Shown here: positions 18,095-25,489 of the stretch, in pieces
How the letters are laid out: every line of letters begins with the position of its first letter
How positions within the stretch are numbered: the first letter of the stretch is position 1
Assembly: GCA_902475005.1 (NCBI GenBank)
Contig: CABRXV010000022.1
Span: 1-27,071 of the forward strand
Length of the DNA: 27,071 nt
Reading direction: 5' to 3'
Source: CABRXV01 sp900754955
Lineage (GTDB): Bacteria > Actinomycetota > Coriobacteriia > Coriobacteriales > Eggerthellaceae
Notes under the pieces: generated by a model
What the model was told of the DNA's origin: nothing
The model's database searches: none
The model's input: only the letters and a program-made list of their open reading frames with translations
Translations under genes and position numbers: made by a program

Positions 18095-19612
18095 ATGTGG
18101 TGTCGATTCTCGCTGTATGACGTTCGCGTCATTGGGCACTACCTGGGTACGCTCATCCTGTTCGCGGGTATCCTCATGGCGGTGCCGTTCGCTACGGCGC
18201 TCGTGTTTCAGGAATGGGAGCCCGCCGCGCGCTACTTCTTCTCCATCGGCATTGCCGTGGTGGCGGGCGCGCTTCTGCGGTTCCTCCGCATCGAGCCGAG
18301 CCGCCTCGACCGTCAGCAGGCGCTTGCGGTCACGGGCCTCGCGTGGGTGGTGCTCGCGGTGTTCTGCTCGATCCCGCTGTACTTCTCGGGGCACTACGCC
18401 ACCTACCTCGACGCGCTGTTCGACGGCGTGTCGGGCCTTACCACCACGGGCGCCTCGCTCGTGCAGGATCTCGATCATCTCTCAAACGCCGACAACATGC
18501 TGCGCTTCATGATGCACCTGCTCGGCGGTTTGGGCCTCATCGTCGTGGCGCTGTCGTTCGGCCTGTTCGGCAAGCGCACGGGGTCGTCGCTGTACACGTC
18601 GGAGGGCCGCAACGAGCACGTGGTGCCGAACGTGGTGCAGACGGCGCAGTTCATCACGCGCATCACAGCGGTGGTGATCATCACGTCGACGGTGGTGATC
18701 GCACTCGTGTGCCTCGTCGCGGGCATGGAGCCCGTGCGCGCGGGTTTGCACGCGTTCTGGATCTCCATCTCGGCGTTCGTGACGGGCGGCTTCACGCCGA
18801 TGGCGCAGTCCATCCTCTACTACCACTCGTTCCCGCTCGAGATTATCCTCATGGTGCTCATGATCCTCGGCTCCATCAGCTTCGTTATCCATGCCGAAGT
18901 GTGGAAGGGCCGCGTGGGCATGTTCTTCCGCGACATCGAGACGCGCACCACGCTCATCTGGCTCGGCCTGATGACGGTGGTGCTCATTGCCACGCTGTCC
19001 ACGAGCCCCCTGTTCTCCGATCTGCCGGCGCTCATCCGCCGCGGACTGTTCATGGTGGTGTCGTCGTTCACCACCACGGGCTTCCAGGTGATCACCACCA
19101 ACCAGCTCACCACGGTGCTCACGTCGGGCGCCTTCCTCACCCTTGCGCTCATCATGGCCGTCGGCGGCGGCGCGGGTTCTACGGCGGGTGGCATCAAGCT
19201 CTACCGCGTGGGCATCATCTTCAAGTCGATCGTCTCCACTATCAAGGAAGCGCTCTCGCCCGATTCCGCGCGCGTGGTGGTGGCGTACAACCACGTGGGA
19301 CGCCGCATCCTCTCGCCCGAGATCGCGAAGGAAGCCATGACGGTGTTCATCTTGTACGTGGTCACGTACGTGATCGGCGCGCTTGTGGGCATCGCGCACG
19401 GCTACGACGCGACGCAGGCGATCTTCGAATCGGTTGCCATGACGTCGAACGGCGGCATCATCACGGGTCTCGCCACGCCGGGCATGCCGGTGACGCTCGA
19501 GGTGTTCTACATCTTCCAGATGTGGGTGGGCCGTCTTGAGTTCGTGACGCTGCTCGCGCTCATCGTGGAGGTTGTGGTGTCGGTCATTCCGCGCAGAAAG
19601 CCGAGAAGCTGA
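18095..19612 (+). CDS. trkH: TrkH-family potassium uptake protein
   Basis: A 505-residue membrane channel of the Trk/Ktr superfamily, which takes up potassium with a cytosolic RCK partner (TrkA or KtrA). Four membrane-pore-membrane repeats carry the selectivity-filter loops: GLTTTGAS (repeat 1), FVTGGFTPM (2), SSFTTTGFQ (3) and AMTSNGGIITG (4). The Gly-rich intramembrane loop AVGGGAGSTAGGIKLYR after filter 3 is the usual gate. Length is near that of E. coli TrkH (483). The ATG is 3 bases after a small membrane-protein gene, and the stop overlaps the next gene as TGATG. No trkA is in the window. Confidence 0.95.
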   Translation: MWCRFSLYDVRVIGHYLGTLILFAGILMAVPFATALVFQEWEPAARYFFSIGIAVVAGALLRFLRIEPSRLDRQQALAVTGLAWVVLAVFCSIPLYFSGHYATYLDALFDGVSGLTTTGASLVQDLDHLSNADNMLRFMMHLLGGLGLIVVALSFGLFGKRTGSSLYTSEGRNEHVVPNVVQTAQFITRITAVVIITSTVVIALVCLVAGMEPVRAGLHAFWISISAFVTGGFTPMAQSILYYHSFPLEIILMVLMILGSISFVIHAEVWKGRVGMFFRDIETRTTLIWLGLMTVVLIATLSTSPLFSDLPALIRRGLFMVVSSFTTTGFQVITTNQLTTVLTSGAFLTLALIMAVGGGAGSTAGGIKLYRVGIIFKSIVSTIKEALSPDSARVVVAYNHVGRRILSPEIAKEAMTVFILYVVTYVIGALVGIAHGYDATQAIFESVAMTSNGGIITGLATPGMPVTLEVFYIFQMWVGRLEFVTLLALIVEVVVSVIPRRKPRS

Positions 19613-20430
19613 TGAGGGCGGCGAAGGACATGCGCACGCGTCTCGGTCGGCGGCTCGCGGCGCTGCTGCTGGCGGCAGCGCTCGTGGCGGCGCTTGCGGC
19701 AGGCACGGCGGCGGGCGTGGAAGGCGACGCCGCGCAAGGCGGATCGGACAGATCGACGGCGGAGCAGACGCAGCCCGCAAACGACGGCGGCGCTGGCGGT
19801 GACGGCGAGGGGAACGCCGAGAGCGCAGGTGCAGCAGGCGGCGAATCCGACGCGACGTCGCCCGATGACGCAAGCGCGAATACCTCGGACGCCGAGAACG
19901 CAGGCGCGTCCGACGGCGACGCGGCCCCTGCGCCCGTCAACGAGGACAACCTCGTTGACCCGCAGCAGCTTCCCGACAGCTCGTTCATCTATGACACCGC
20001 CATCGCCGATCTCGACAAGGCCGACTCGTACATGGACGGTCAGACCGTGCAGATCACGGGCGAGGTTGTGGGCGATCGCATCAACGCCGGCACCGACGGC
20101 GCGCACAGCTGGCTCATGATCGAGGCGATCGACGGGTCGTACGCCGAACTTGCGGTGTATGTTCCCAACGCTGCGGCCGACCTCGTTGACACGTACGGCG
20201 CCTACGGCAGGCAGGGCACGGTGATGCAGCTGCGCGGTACGTTCAATCTCTCGTGCCCTGACCACGAGGGTCTTTCCGACCTGCACGCCGAACACTACGC
20301 CGTGGTGAGCAAGGGCTCGTCCGCACCCGATACGCTCAACGTTGCGAAGTTCGTGCCCGGTGCGGTGCTGCTGCTCATCGGCGGCGGCCTGCTGCTCGTG
20401 TTCTACCGTCTGCGCGAGAGGCAGCGCTGA
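19612..20430 (+). CDS. Exported OB-fold-like protein with C-terminal membrane anchor
   Basis: A 272-residue protein of unknown function. Residues 1-35 are a signal peptide (basic start, LAALLLAAALVAALAAGTAAG). Residues 36-115 are a disordered linker made of Asp, Ala, Gly, Glu and Ser. Residues 120-235 form a beta-rich domain (DGQTVQITGEVVGD...AVYVP...QGTVMQLRGTFNL) that looks like an OB fold. Then comes a membrane helix (about 248-265) and a short basic tail, RLRERQR. The domain should therefore lie outside the membrane, tethered at its C-terminus. It overlaps trkH and rsgA by one base on each side (TGATG), so it is translationally coupled to both. Ligand and role are unknown. The OB-fold call is from pattern only. 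Confidence 0.8.
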   Translation: MRAAKDMRTRLGRRLAALLLAAALVAALAAGTAAGVEGDAAQGGSDRSTAEQTQPANDGGAGGDGEGNAESAGAAGGESDATSPDDASANTSDAENAGASDGDAAPAPVNEDNLVDPQQLPDSSFIYDTAIADLDKADSYMDGQTVQITGEVVGDRINAGTDGAHSWLMIEAIDGSYAELAVYVPNAAADLVDTYGAYGRQGTVMQLRGTFNLSCPDHEGLSDLHAEHYAVVSKGSSAPDTLNVAKFVPGAVLLLIGGGLLLVFYRLRERQR

Positions 20431-21512
20431 TGCCCGATACCGTCATGCAGGGAGAGGTGGTCAAGCTCGATCGCGGATTTCCGCTCGTGCGCCTCGACGA
20501 CGGCACGATGCTGCGGTGCGAGCACGCCACGGCGCTCGTGAAGCAGGAACAGATGCGCGCGGTGATCGGCGACCGAGTGCAGGTGCTGCTGCCCGAAGCG
20601 CACGACAAGGCGCAGATTGTGGAGATCATGCCGCGCACGTGCGTGTTCGTGCGGAAAGATCCCACTGAGCGCGCGCTTCCCCAGGTGCTCGCCGCCAACT
20701 TCGACCGCGTGATCGTGGCGCAGCCGCTGTCGGAAGTGAACCTGCGCCGTCTCGAGCGCGAACTCGTATTGGCATACGAGACGGGCGCGGAGGTGACGGT
20801 GGTGCTCACGAAGGCCGACCTCGCCGCCGACGAGCAGCAGGTTGCGCGCGTGCGCGATCAGGTGCGCGCGCTTGCGGGCGCCGACGTGCAGATCGTCGTG
20901 GTGGCAGCCGATGATGCGGCCTCGGTCGACGCGGTGCGCGCGCTCATGCCTGCGGGAACCACCACGGTGCTCATCGGGCGCTCGGGTGTGGGGAAGTCGA
21001 GCCTCGTGAACATGCTGCTCGGTGCCGACGTGCAGGAGACGGGCGCGGTGCGCGAGGTTGACGGCAAGGGCCGCCACACCACGGTGAGCCGCGAGATCAT
21101 CGAAATTCCCGGCGCGGGCCGTGTGGTGGACATGCCCGGCGTGCGCGGACTGGGACTCTGGGATGCCGAAGCGGGCATCGGCGCCGCGTTCGCCGACATC
21201 GAGGAGATCGCCGAGAACTGCCGCTTCCGCGACTGCAAGCACGAGCACGAGCCGGGCTGCGCGGTGCGCGCCGCGCTCGAATCGGGGGAGCTCGCGCCCG
21301 AACGTTACGCGTCGTACCAGGCGCTCAAGCAGGAGATGGCCGCGATGCAGGAACGCCGCGAGCAGGCGCGTTGGATGCAGAACGAGAAGCACAGCGAGCG
21401 CCGCGGTGCGCAGCGTCACGGTGGCAAGGTCGGCAAGGGCTCCGCGCGCGGCGGAGCGCGCGGCGGCGGACGCGCCAACGGACGCGCGGGCAAGAAGGCG
21501 CGCAAGCGGTAA
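20430..21512 (+). CDS. rsgA: Ribosome small-subunit biogenesis GTPase RsgA (YjeQ)
   Basis: A 360-residue circularly permuted GTPase that checks late 30S maturation. An N-terminal OB-fold (about 1-75) is followed by the permuted G domain: G4 TKAD first (about 126), then G1 GRSGVGKSS (about 183-191), the G2 region RHTT, and G3 DMPG (about 234). A zinc site, CRFRDCKHEHEPGC, follows at about 263-276. The C-terminus ends in a Gly/Arg/Lys-rich tail of about 45 residues (from ERRGAQRHGG), longer than usual and likely RNA-binding. The ATG overlaps the previous stop as TGATG. Pairing with trkH is unusual. Confidence 0.95.
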   Translation: MPDTVMQGEVVKLDRGFPLVRLDDGTMLRCEHATALVKQEQMRAVIGDRVQVLLPEAHDKAQIVEIMPRTCVFVRKDPTERALPQVLAANFDRVIVAQPLSEVNLRRLERELVLAYETGAEVTVVLTKADLAADEQQVARVRDQVRALAGADVQIVVVAADDAASVDAVRALMPAGTTTVLIGRSGVGKSSLVNMLLGADVQETGAVREVDGKGRHTTVSREIIEIPGAGRVVDMPGVRGLGLWDAEAGIGAAFADIEEIAENCRFRDCKHEHEPGCAVRAALESGELAPERYASYQALKQEMAAMQERREQARWMQNEKHSERRGAQRHGGKVGKGSARGGARGGGRANGRAGKKARKR

Positions 21513-21740
21513 ATCGACGCTTCGCTTGCGTGCTGGCGCATGCCCCTGTCAGCGCTCCGCTCGCGTGCGAGCGCGCGGCTGTGCCGCCGCTTTGCCCGCA
21601 TGCGACTCCTGCGAGCGCATGCACCCCGCCGCCGTGCCGTTGCGCGAGGCGGCTGCGAGCGACCGCTTTCTGCCAGCGCTTCATCCACGCGCGACTTATC
21701 GCCCGCGCGCGGGCCCTCCCAGCGCGCACGTCTTGCGTTC
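21513..21740. other. GC-rich non-coding stretch after rsgA
   Basis: No gene is supported. It is rich in GCGAGCGC-like pieces, including the perfect inverted repeat CGCTCGC-GT-GCGAGCG (21558-21573), which may act as a weak terminator for the trkH operon. No T tract follows. Confidence 0.4.
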
Positions 21741-21749
21741 TGCTATACT
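21741..21749 (+). promoter_or_regulatory. Extended -10 promoter of queT
   Basis: TGCTATACT is an extended -10 (TGN plus TATACT). It predicts a transcript start near 21756, about 258 bases before the queT ATG. Confidence 0.55.
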
Positions 21750-21755
21750 TCCGCA

Positions 21756-22013
21756 TGCTGCTTGCATCGTTGGGCCCTGCAGGCAGGTGAATATCAGTTG
21801 CCCATAGCCCGCGGCTCGGCCGTGCGGATGAAAGGTTGCCCCTCGGCAGCGATTGCGCGCTCGCGAAGGCGAAAGCCGCGCGCCGCTCCTGCGCCTGCAT
21901 GCCTCGAACATGCAGCGCGAAGCGACGGCGCTGGACCCGTGTTTCGTAGCGTTCGCAAGCTCCTCGGCGCTTCCGTCTCCGCCGTCTCGGCCGTGTGGAG
22001 ACAGGAGTGAACC
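21756..22013 (+). promoter_or_regulatory. Long structured leader of queT, possible riboswitch
   Basis: About 258 bases of leader precede queT. It holds a GGC-GAAA-GCC hairpin near 21869-21878 inside longer GC-rich pairing, and a perfect CTGCATG-N7-CATGCAG hairpin (21895-21915). ACAGGAG lies 6 bases before the start. queT genes are often controlled by preQ1 riboswitches, but I cannot match the known preQ1-I or preQ1-II consensus. It is a leader of unknown type. Confidence 0.4.
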
Positions 22014-22658
22014 ATGAAGAATCACGCAACCGCGCCTGCCAGCGCACCCGCGAGCACGTCTGCTGCGGGAAACTCCACCATCTGCGGCATGCCGCGCAGC
22101 CGCTTCGTCGCACAGGCGGGCATGATCGCCGCACTCTACGCGGCAGCGACGCTCATCGCACTGCTGCTTCTGCAGGGGCTTGCCTGGGGTCCGGTGCAGT
22201 TCCGCATCTCGGAGGCGCTGTGCGTCATGGCGGTGCTCACGCCGGCGGCCATCCCCGGCCTCACCGTGGGCTGCGCCATTGCGAATCTCATGAACATGGT
22301 GATCAGCGGCACGGGCGCGCTCGGCATGCTCGACGTGGTGTTCGGCAGCTGCGCGACGCTTCTCGGCGCGCTGTTCTGTTGGAAGCTGCGCAACCATCCG
22401 AAGGTTGCGGTGTGCGGGCCCGTGATCGCCAACGCGGTCATCGTGCCGGCGTACCTGCCGCTGCTTCTGCAGGGCCTCGGGTACTACACCATTCCGTTCA
22501 CCACCATCGCACTCGACGGGCTGTATCTTCCCATGTACCTGTTCGGCCTGGTGGCAACGGGTATCGGCGAAGCGCTCGTGATGTACGTGCTCGGCCTGCC
22601 CCTGCTGGCCGCCCTCAAGCGCACGAACATCGCCTCTCCGGCCTCGGCGAGGGTGTAG
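22014..22658 (+). CDS. queT: QueT-family transporter (queuosine precursor uptake)
   Basis: A 214-residue membrane protein with about six helices, the substrate-binding S subunit of an ECF transporter that takes up a queuosine precursor such as preQ1. Family features are AGMIAALYAAATLIALLLLQG, the GPVQFRISEALCVMAVLTPAAIPGLTVGCAIAN block, and the LDVVFGSCATLLGAL segment. About 30 polar residues precede the first helix, longer than most relatives. The start could lie further in, but ACAGGAG 6 bases before the ATG at 22014 supports it. ECF energy subunits are not in the window. The long leader upstream suggests control by an RNA element. Confidence 0.88.
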   Translation: MKNHATAPASAPASTSAAGNSTICGMPRSRFVAQAGMIAALYAAATLIALLLLQGLAWGPVQFRISEALCVMAVLTPAAIPGLTVGCAIANLMNMVISGTGALGMLDVVFGSCATLLGALFCWKLRNHPKVAVCGPVIANAVIVPAYLPLLLQGLGYYTIPFTTIALDGLYLPMYLFGLVATGIGEALVMYVLGLPLLAALKRTNIASPASARV

Positions 22659-22810
22659 GGACTCGCGCGCCTGCGCCCTCCGCCACAGCCCGTGTCGGGA
22701 GGACTTTCGGGTTGTGCGCGCATGTGCGCGGGGCGAATGCCGCTCGCTGTGCGATTCTCCTGCGTTTGCACGGCTCTTCAAGCGTGGAAGTCTCTCTTGC
22801 TCAACAAGGG

Positions 22811-22859
22811 TACAATATTCCCTAGCTTTCGCTTCGGGTTTTTTCGCGCCCGAGGCTAG
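22811..22859 (+). promoter_or_regulatory. -10 element and leader hairpin of the glycosyltransferase gene
   Basis: TACAAT (22811-22816) is followed by a stem-loop: CTAGC (22822-22826) pairs with GCTAG (22855-22859), and inside it CTTCGGG pairs with CCCGAG(G). A run of six T residues lies in the loop. The hairpin ends just before the TAGGAG ribosome site. Confidence 0.45.
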
Positions 22860-22870
22860 ATAGGAGAACT

Positions 22871-24196
22871 ATGAACCCTGTCGTGATCATCCCGACGTAC
22901 ATCTCGGCGAACCGCCGCCGTCGGGCAAACCAGGGCGTGCTCGCCTGTTACGACCACACCACGGCGCTCTCCCAGCAAGGTGAGCTCGACCGGTGCCTTT
23001 CCTCGCTCGAGAAGGTTCAGGGGCTCGGACTGATCATCGTCCTCGTGGCCGCCGAACCTGAGATCGAGAACCAAGCTGCCGAGAAGGTGCGCGCCACGGC
23101 GGCCGCTCATCCCGACCTCAACGTGCTCGTGATGGGCGCGGCCGAGCTCGCGCTCGTGCGGCAGCGCATGGAGCAGCTCAACATCGGTCAGCTCAAAGAG
23201 GAAGTGGGCCTCGTGGGCTACGGCGCCATCCGCAACCTCGGGCTCGTGGTGGCCAGCGCGCTCGGCTTCGATGCCGTGGTGTTCGTCGACGACGACGAGA
23301 TCGTCGACGACCCGGCGTTCCTCAAGCAGGCCATGTACGGCCTCGGCAAGCTCACGCGCAAGGGCATCCCCATCCTCGCCAAGACGGGCTTCTACCTGAA
23401 CGACAAGGGGTCCTACCTCTCCAAGTGGGAGGACAAGTGGTACAACCGCTTCTGGCAGCAGGGCAAGGCGTTCAACCAGTGGATCTCGGCGGCAATGCGC
23501 GGGCCGCGTCTGTCGCGCTCGAACCACGTGTGCGGCGGCTGCCTCGCCATTCACAAAGAGGCGTTCAAGCGCCTCGCGTTCGATCCGTGGATCACGCGCG
23601 GCGAGGACCTCGACTACATGCTCAACCTGCGCATGTACGGCTCGGACATCTGGTTCGACAACAAGTGGGTGCTGCGTCATCTGCCGCCGCGCACGCCGAG
23701 CGAGGGCGACCGCTTCCGCCAGGACATCTTCCGTTGGCTCTACGAGTACCGCAAGCTCGAGTACAGCCGCGCGCTCATCGACCTGCAGCAGGTGAAGCCG
23801 CAGTCGCTCGAGCCGTATCCGGGTCCGTTCCTGGAGCCGGGCCTGCGCCGGCGCATCCGCCGCACGGCGTTTCTGCGCAGCATCGGCCGACCCGACAAGA
23901 AGGCGTACCGCCGCGCGGCGAAGGCGGCGTCGAACGAGGCGACCGTGTACGCAGAGGCCAACTGCGCCAAGTACTTCGAATTCCAGTACGTGTGGCCCGA
24001 GGCCGTGGCGCGGCTCGACTCCGACAAGATGCTCACGGCGGCGCTCGTGCGCTCGTGTCTGCTCATGCCGTCCGATGCGGCGGCGCAGGAGGCGCAGGGT
24101 GCCGATTCTGACGCGGCTGCGCGCCCTGCCGTGACGCCCGCAGCGTCGATCGATCCGGGCATGACGAGCGAGATCCGCCTCAACATCGCCGAATAG
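22871..24196 (+). CDS. Family 2-type glycosyltransferase
   Basis: A 441-residue cytosolic protein with a GT-A fold. The start reads VVIIPTYIS, the nucleotide-sugar-binding strand. The metal-binding motif is VDDDEIVDDP at about 138-147. The acceptor and catalytic segment RGEDLDYMLNLRMYG follows at about 246-260. No membrane segments are seen. The C-terminal 140 residues are a basic helical extension ending in a low-complexity Ala/Asp stretch. An Arg-rich RRRRAN stretch follows the first strand, an insertion not usual in the family. The ATG has AGGAG 5 bases upstream. It stands alone, with its own promoter. Donor and acceptor cannot be read from sequence; cell-surface glycan synthesis is likely. 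Confidence 0.82.
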   Translation: MNPVVIIPTYISANRRRRANQGVLACYDHTTALSQQGELDRCLSSLEKVQGLGLIIVLVAAEPEIENQAAEKVRATAAAHPDLNVLVMGAAELALVRQRMEQLNIGQLKEEVGLVGYGAIRNLGLVVASALGFDAVVFVDDDEIVDDPAFLKQAMYGLGKLTRKGIPILAKTGFYLNDKGSYLSKWEDKWYNRFWQQGKAFNQWISAAMRGPRLSRSNHVCGGCLAIHKEAFKRLAFDPWITRGEDLDYMLNLRMYGSDIWFDNKWVLRHLPPRTPSEGDRFRQDIFRWLYEYRKLEYSRALIDLQQVKPQSLEPYPGPFLEPGLRRRIRRTAFLRSIGRPDKKAYRRAAKAASNEATVYAEANCAKYFEFQYVWPEAVARLDSDKMLTAALVRSCLLMPSDAAAQEAQGADSDAAARPAVTPAASIDPGMTSEIRLNIAE

Positions 24197-24570
24197 CGCG
24201 CGGGCGCTCTGCGGTGGGGTGCCTGCACGCAGCGGCGTCCCGTCTGCCTTGTGCGTCGGGGCAACCTGGCTACCGCGCCGCCCGCCCGTCTTGGGCTGCG
24301 ACGCCCGCTTGCACGCCTTGCGTTGCGGCATGACGCCGCCCGCCCGCCTTGCGTTGCGGCATGACGCCGCCCGCCTTGCGCGCTTTGCGTTGCAACCCGG
24401 CACTGCCGCCCGCCGCTTGCTGAATCACCCGCTGCGGACGGCTCCGTCGCCCATGTCGCGCGCCGCGCGATGCTTTGCCGATTTTTTACGGTGCGAAAAT
24501 GCACATCGGAGGATAATGGGCAGCGTCATTCGTCTGGAACCCATCTCTCAGAGGAAGAAGTGCACATAGC
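24197..24570. other. Non-coding stretch before the TauE/SafE gene
   Basis: No gene is supported. It holds a 31-bp tandem repeat at 24315-24375 and weaker copies around it, a T-rich run (24482-24487) and a -10-like GATAAT (24512-24517) that may serve the exporter gene. Confidence 0.45.
24315..24375. repeat. 31-bp tandem repeat, two copies
   Basis: A 30-base unit starting GCCTTGCGTTGCGGCATGAC occurs exactly at 24315-24344 and again at 24346-24375, a 31-bp period. A partial third copy begins at 24373, and a degenerate relative lies around 24280-24312. It is intergenic and GC-rich. Confidence 0.8.
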
Positions 24571-25419
24571 ATGGAAATCGTCGGCATGGCAATTGCGTCC
24601 ATTCTGGTCGGCTTGGGGGTCGGCGTGCTGTCGGGCCTGCTCGGCATCGGCGGCGGCACTATCCTTGTGCCGGTGTTCAAGCTCGGTTTCGGGCTGAGCG
24701 CCATCGCGAGTACGGCCACGTCGCTCTTCACGATCATCCCCACGTCGGTCTCCGGTGCGATCTCGCACATCCGCAACAAGAGCTGCATTCCCAAGCTCGG
24801 TGTCGCCGCCGGCCTCGGCGGAGCGGTCACCTCGTCGCTCGGAGTGTGGCTCGCGAGCATCTCGCCCGACTGGGCGATCATGGTCGCGGCCGCGATCATC
24901 ATCGGCTACTCTTCCTTCACGATGCTCAAGAAGGCGGCTTCGATGAAGCCTGCGAAGCGCGCGGCGGATGCTACCGCAGGCGCGACTGAAGGTGCTACGG
25001 CGGCTCCCGAACCCGAAGCGCTTCCCCCCGTTCCCTCCATGTCGGCCAAACAGCTCGCCATCGGTGCGGCGATCGGCCTCGTGGCGGGCGTGGCGTCGGG
25101 CTACGTCGGCGTGGGCGGCGGCTTCATCATGGTGCCGCTTATGACGCAGCTGCTTTCGACGCCCATGAAGCTCACCTCGGGCACCTCGCTCATCGCAGTG
25201 ATGATTCTCGCGATTCCCGGCGTGATCGAGCAGGCGCTTCTGGGGAACGTGCACTGGGTGATCGGCATCGCCATCGCGTGCGGCTCCATCCCTGGCGCGG
25301 CGATCGGCGCTCGCCTTGTGCAGCGCGTGCCCGAGCGCACGCTGCGCTTCATCTTCGGCGGCTTCCTGCTCGTCGCTGCGGCGCTGCTCGTGGTCGAGCA
25401 GTGCGGTCTTCTGGGCTAA
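24571..25419 (+). CDS. TauE/SafE-family sulfite exporter-like permease
   Basis: A 282-residue membrane protein with about eight helices in two related halves, each opening with a Gly-rich signature: GVLSGLLGIGGGTILVPVF (about 18-36) and GVASGYVGVGGGFIMVPLM (about 172-190). This is the TauE/SafE (DUF81) pattern; relatives export sulfite, sulfoacetate or other anions. The halves are joined by a cytosolic Ala/Pro/Glu-rich linker (about 125-155). The ATG at 24571 has GAGGAAG about 14 bases upstream, rather far, so the start may be a few codons off. The substrate is unknown. The histidine kinase follows 70 bases downstream but has its own promoter. Confidence 0.88.
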   Translation: MEIVGMAIASILVGLGVGVLSGLLGIGGGTILVPVFKLGFGLSAIASTATSLFTIIPTSVSGAISHIRNKSCIPKLGVAAGLGGAVTSSLGVWLASISPDWAIMVAAAIIIGYSSFTMLKKAASMKPAKRAADATAGATEGATAAPEPEALPPVPSMSAKQLAIGAAIGLVAGVASGYVGVGGGFIMVPLMTQLLSTPMKLTSGTSLIAVMILAIPGVIEQALLGNVHWVIGIAIACGSIPGAAIGARLVQRVPERTLRFIFGGFLLVAAALLVVEQCGLLG

Positions 25420-25474
25420 CGTTCCCAGGGCGTGCGCCTGCGTGCCCGGAACCGGGCAGCGGGCGTGGACGGGC

Positions 25475-25483
25475 TGGTATACT
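25475..25483 (+). promoter_or_regulatory. Extended -10 promoter of the histidine kinase gene
   Basis: TGGTATACT is an extended -10. Only six bases separate it from the ATG at 25490, and there is no ribosome site, so the message is predicted to be leaderless. Confidence 0.55.
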
Positions 25484-25489
25484 GGGGCT

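Noticed and set aside
18214..19873. Long frames (441 and 463 codons) overlapping trkH on both strands
   Set aside because: His/Arg-rich shadow translations; trkH filter motifs are unambiguous.
24315..24375. CRISPR array
   Set aside because: Copies are directly adjacent with a one-base gap, so there are no spacers.
25316..25489. Upstream extension of the histidine kinase frame
   Set aside because: It overlaps the exporter gene, lacks a ribosome site and lies upstream of the predicted promoter.
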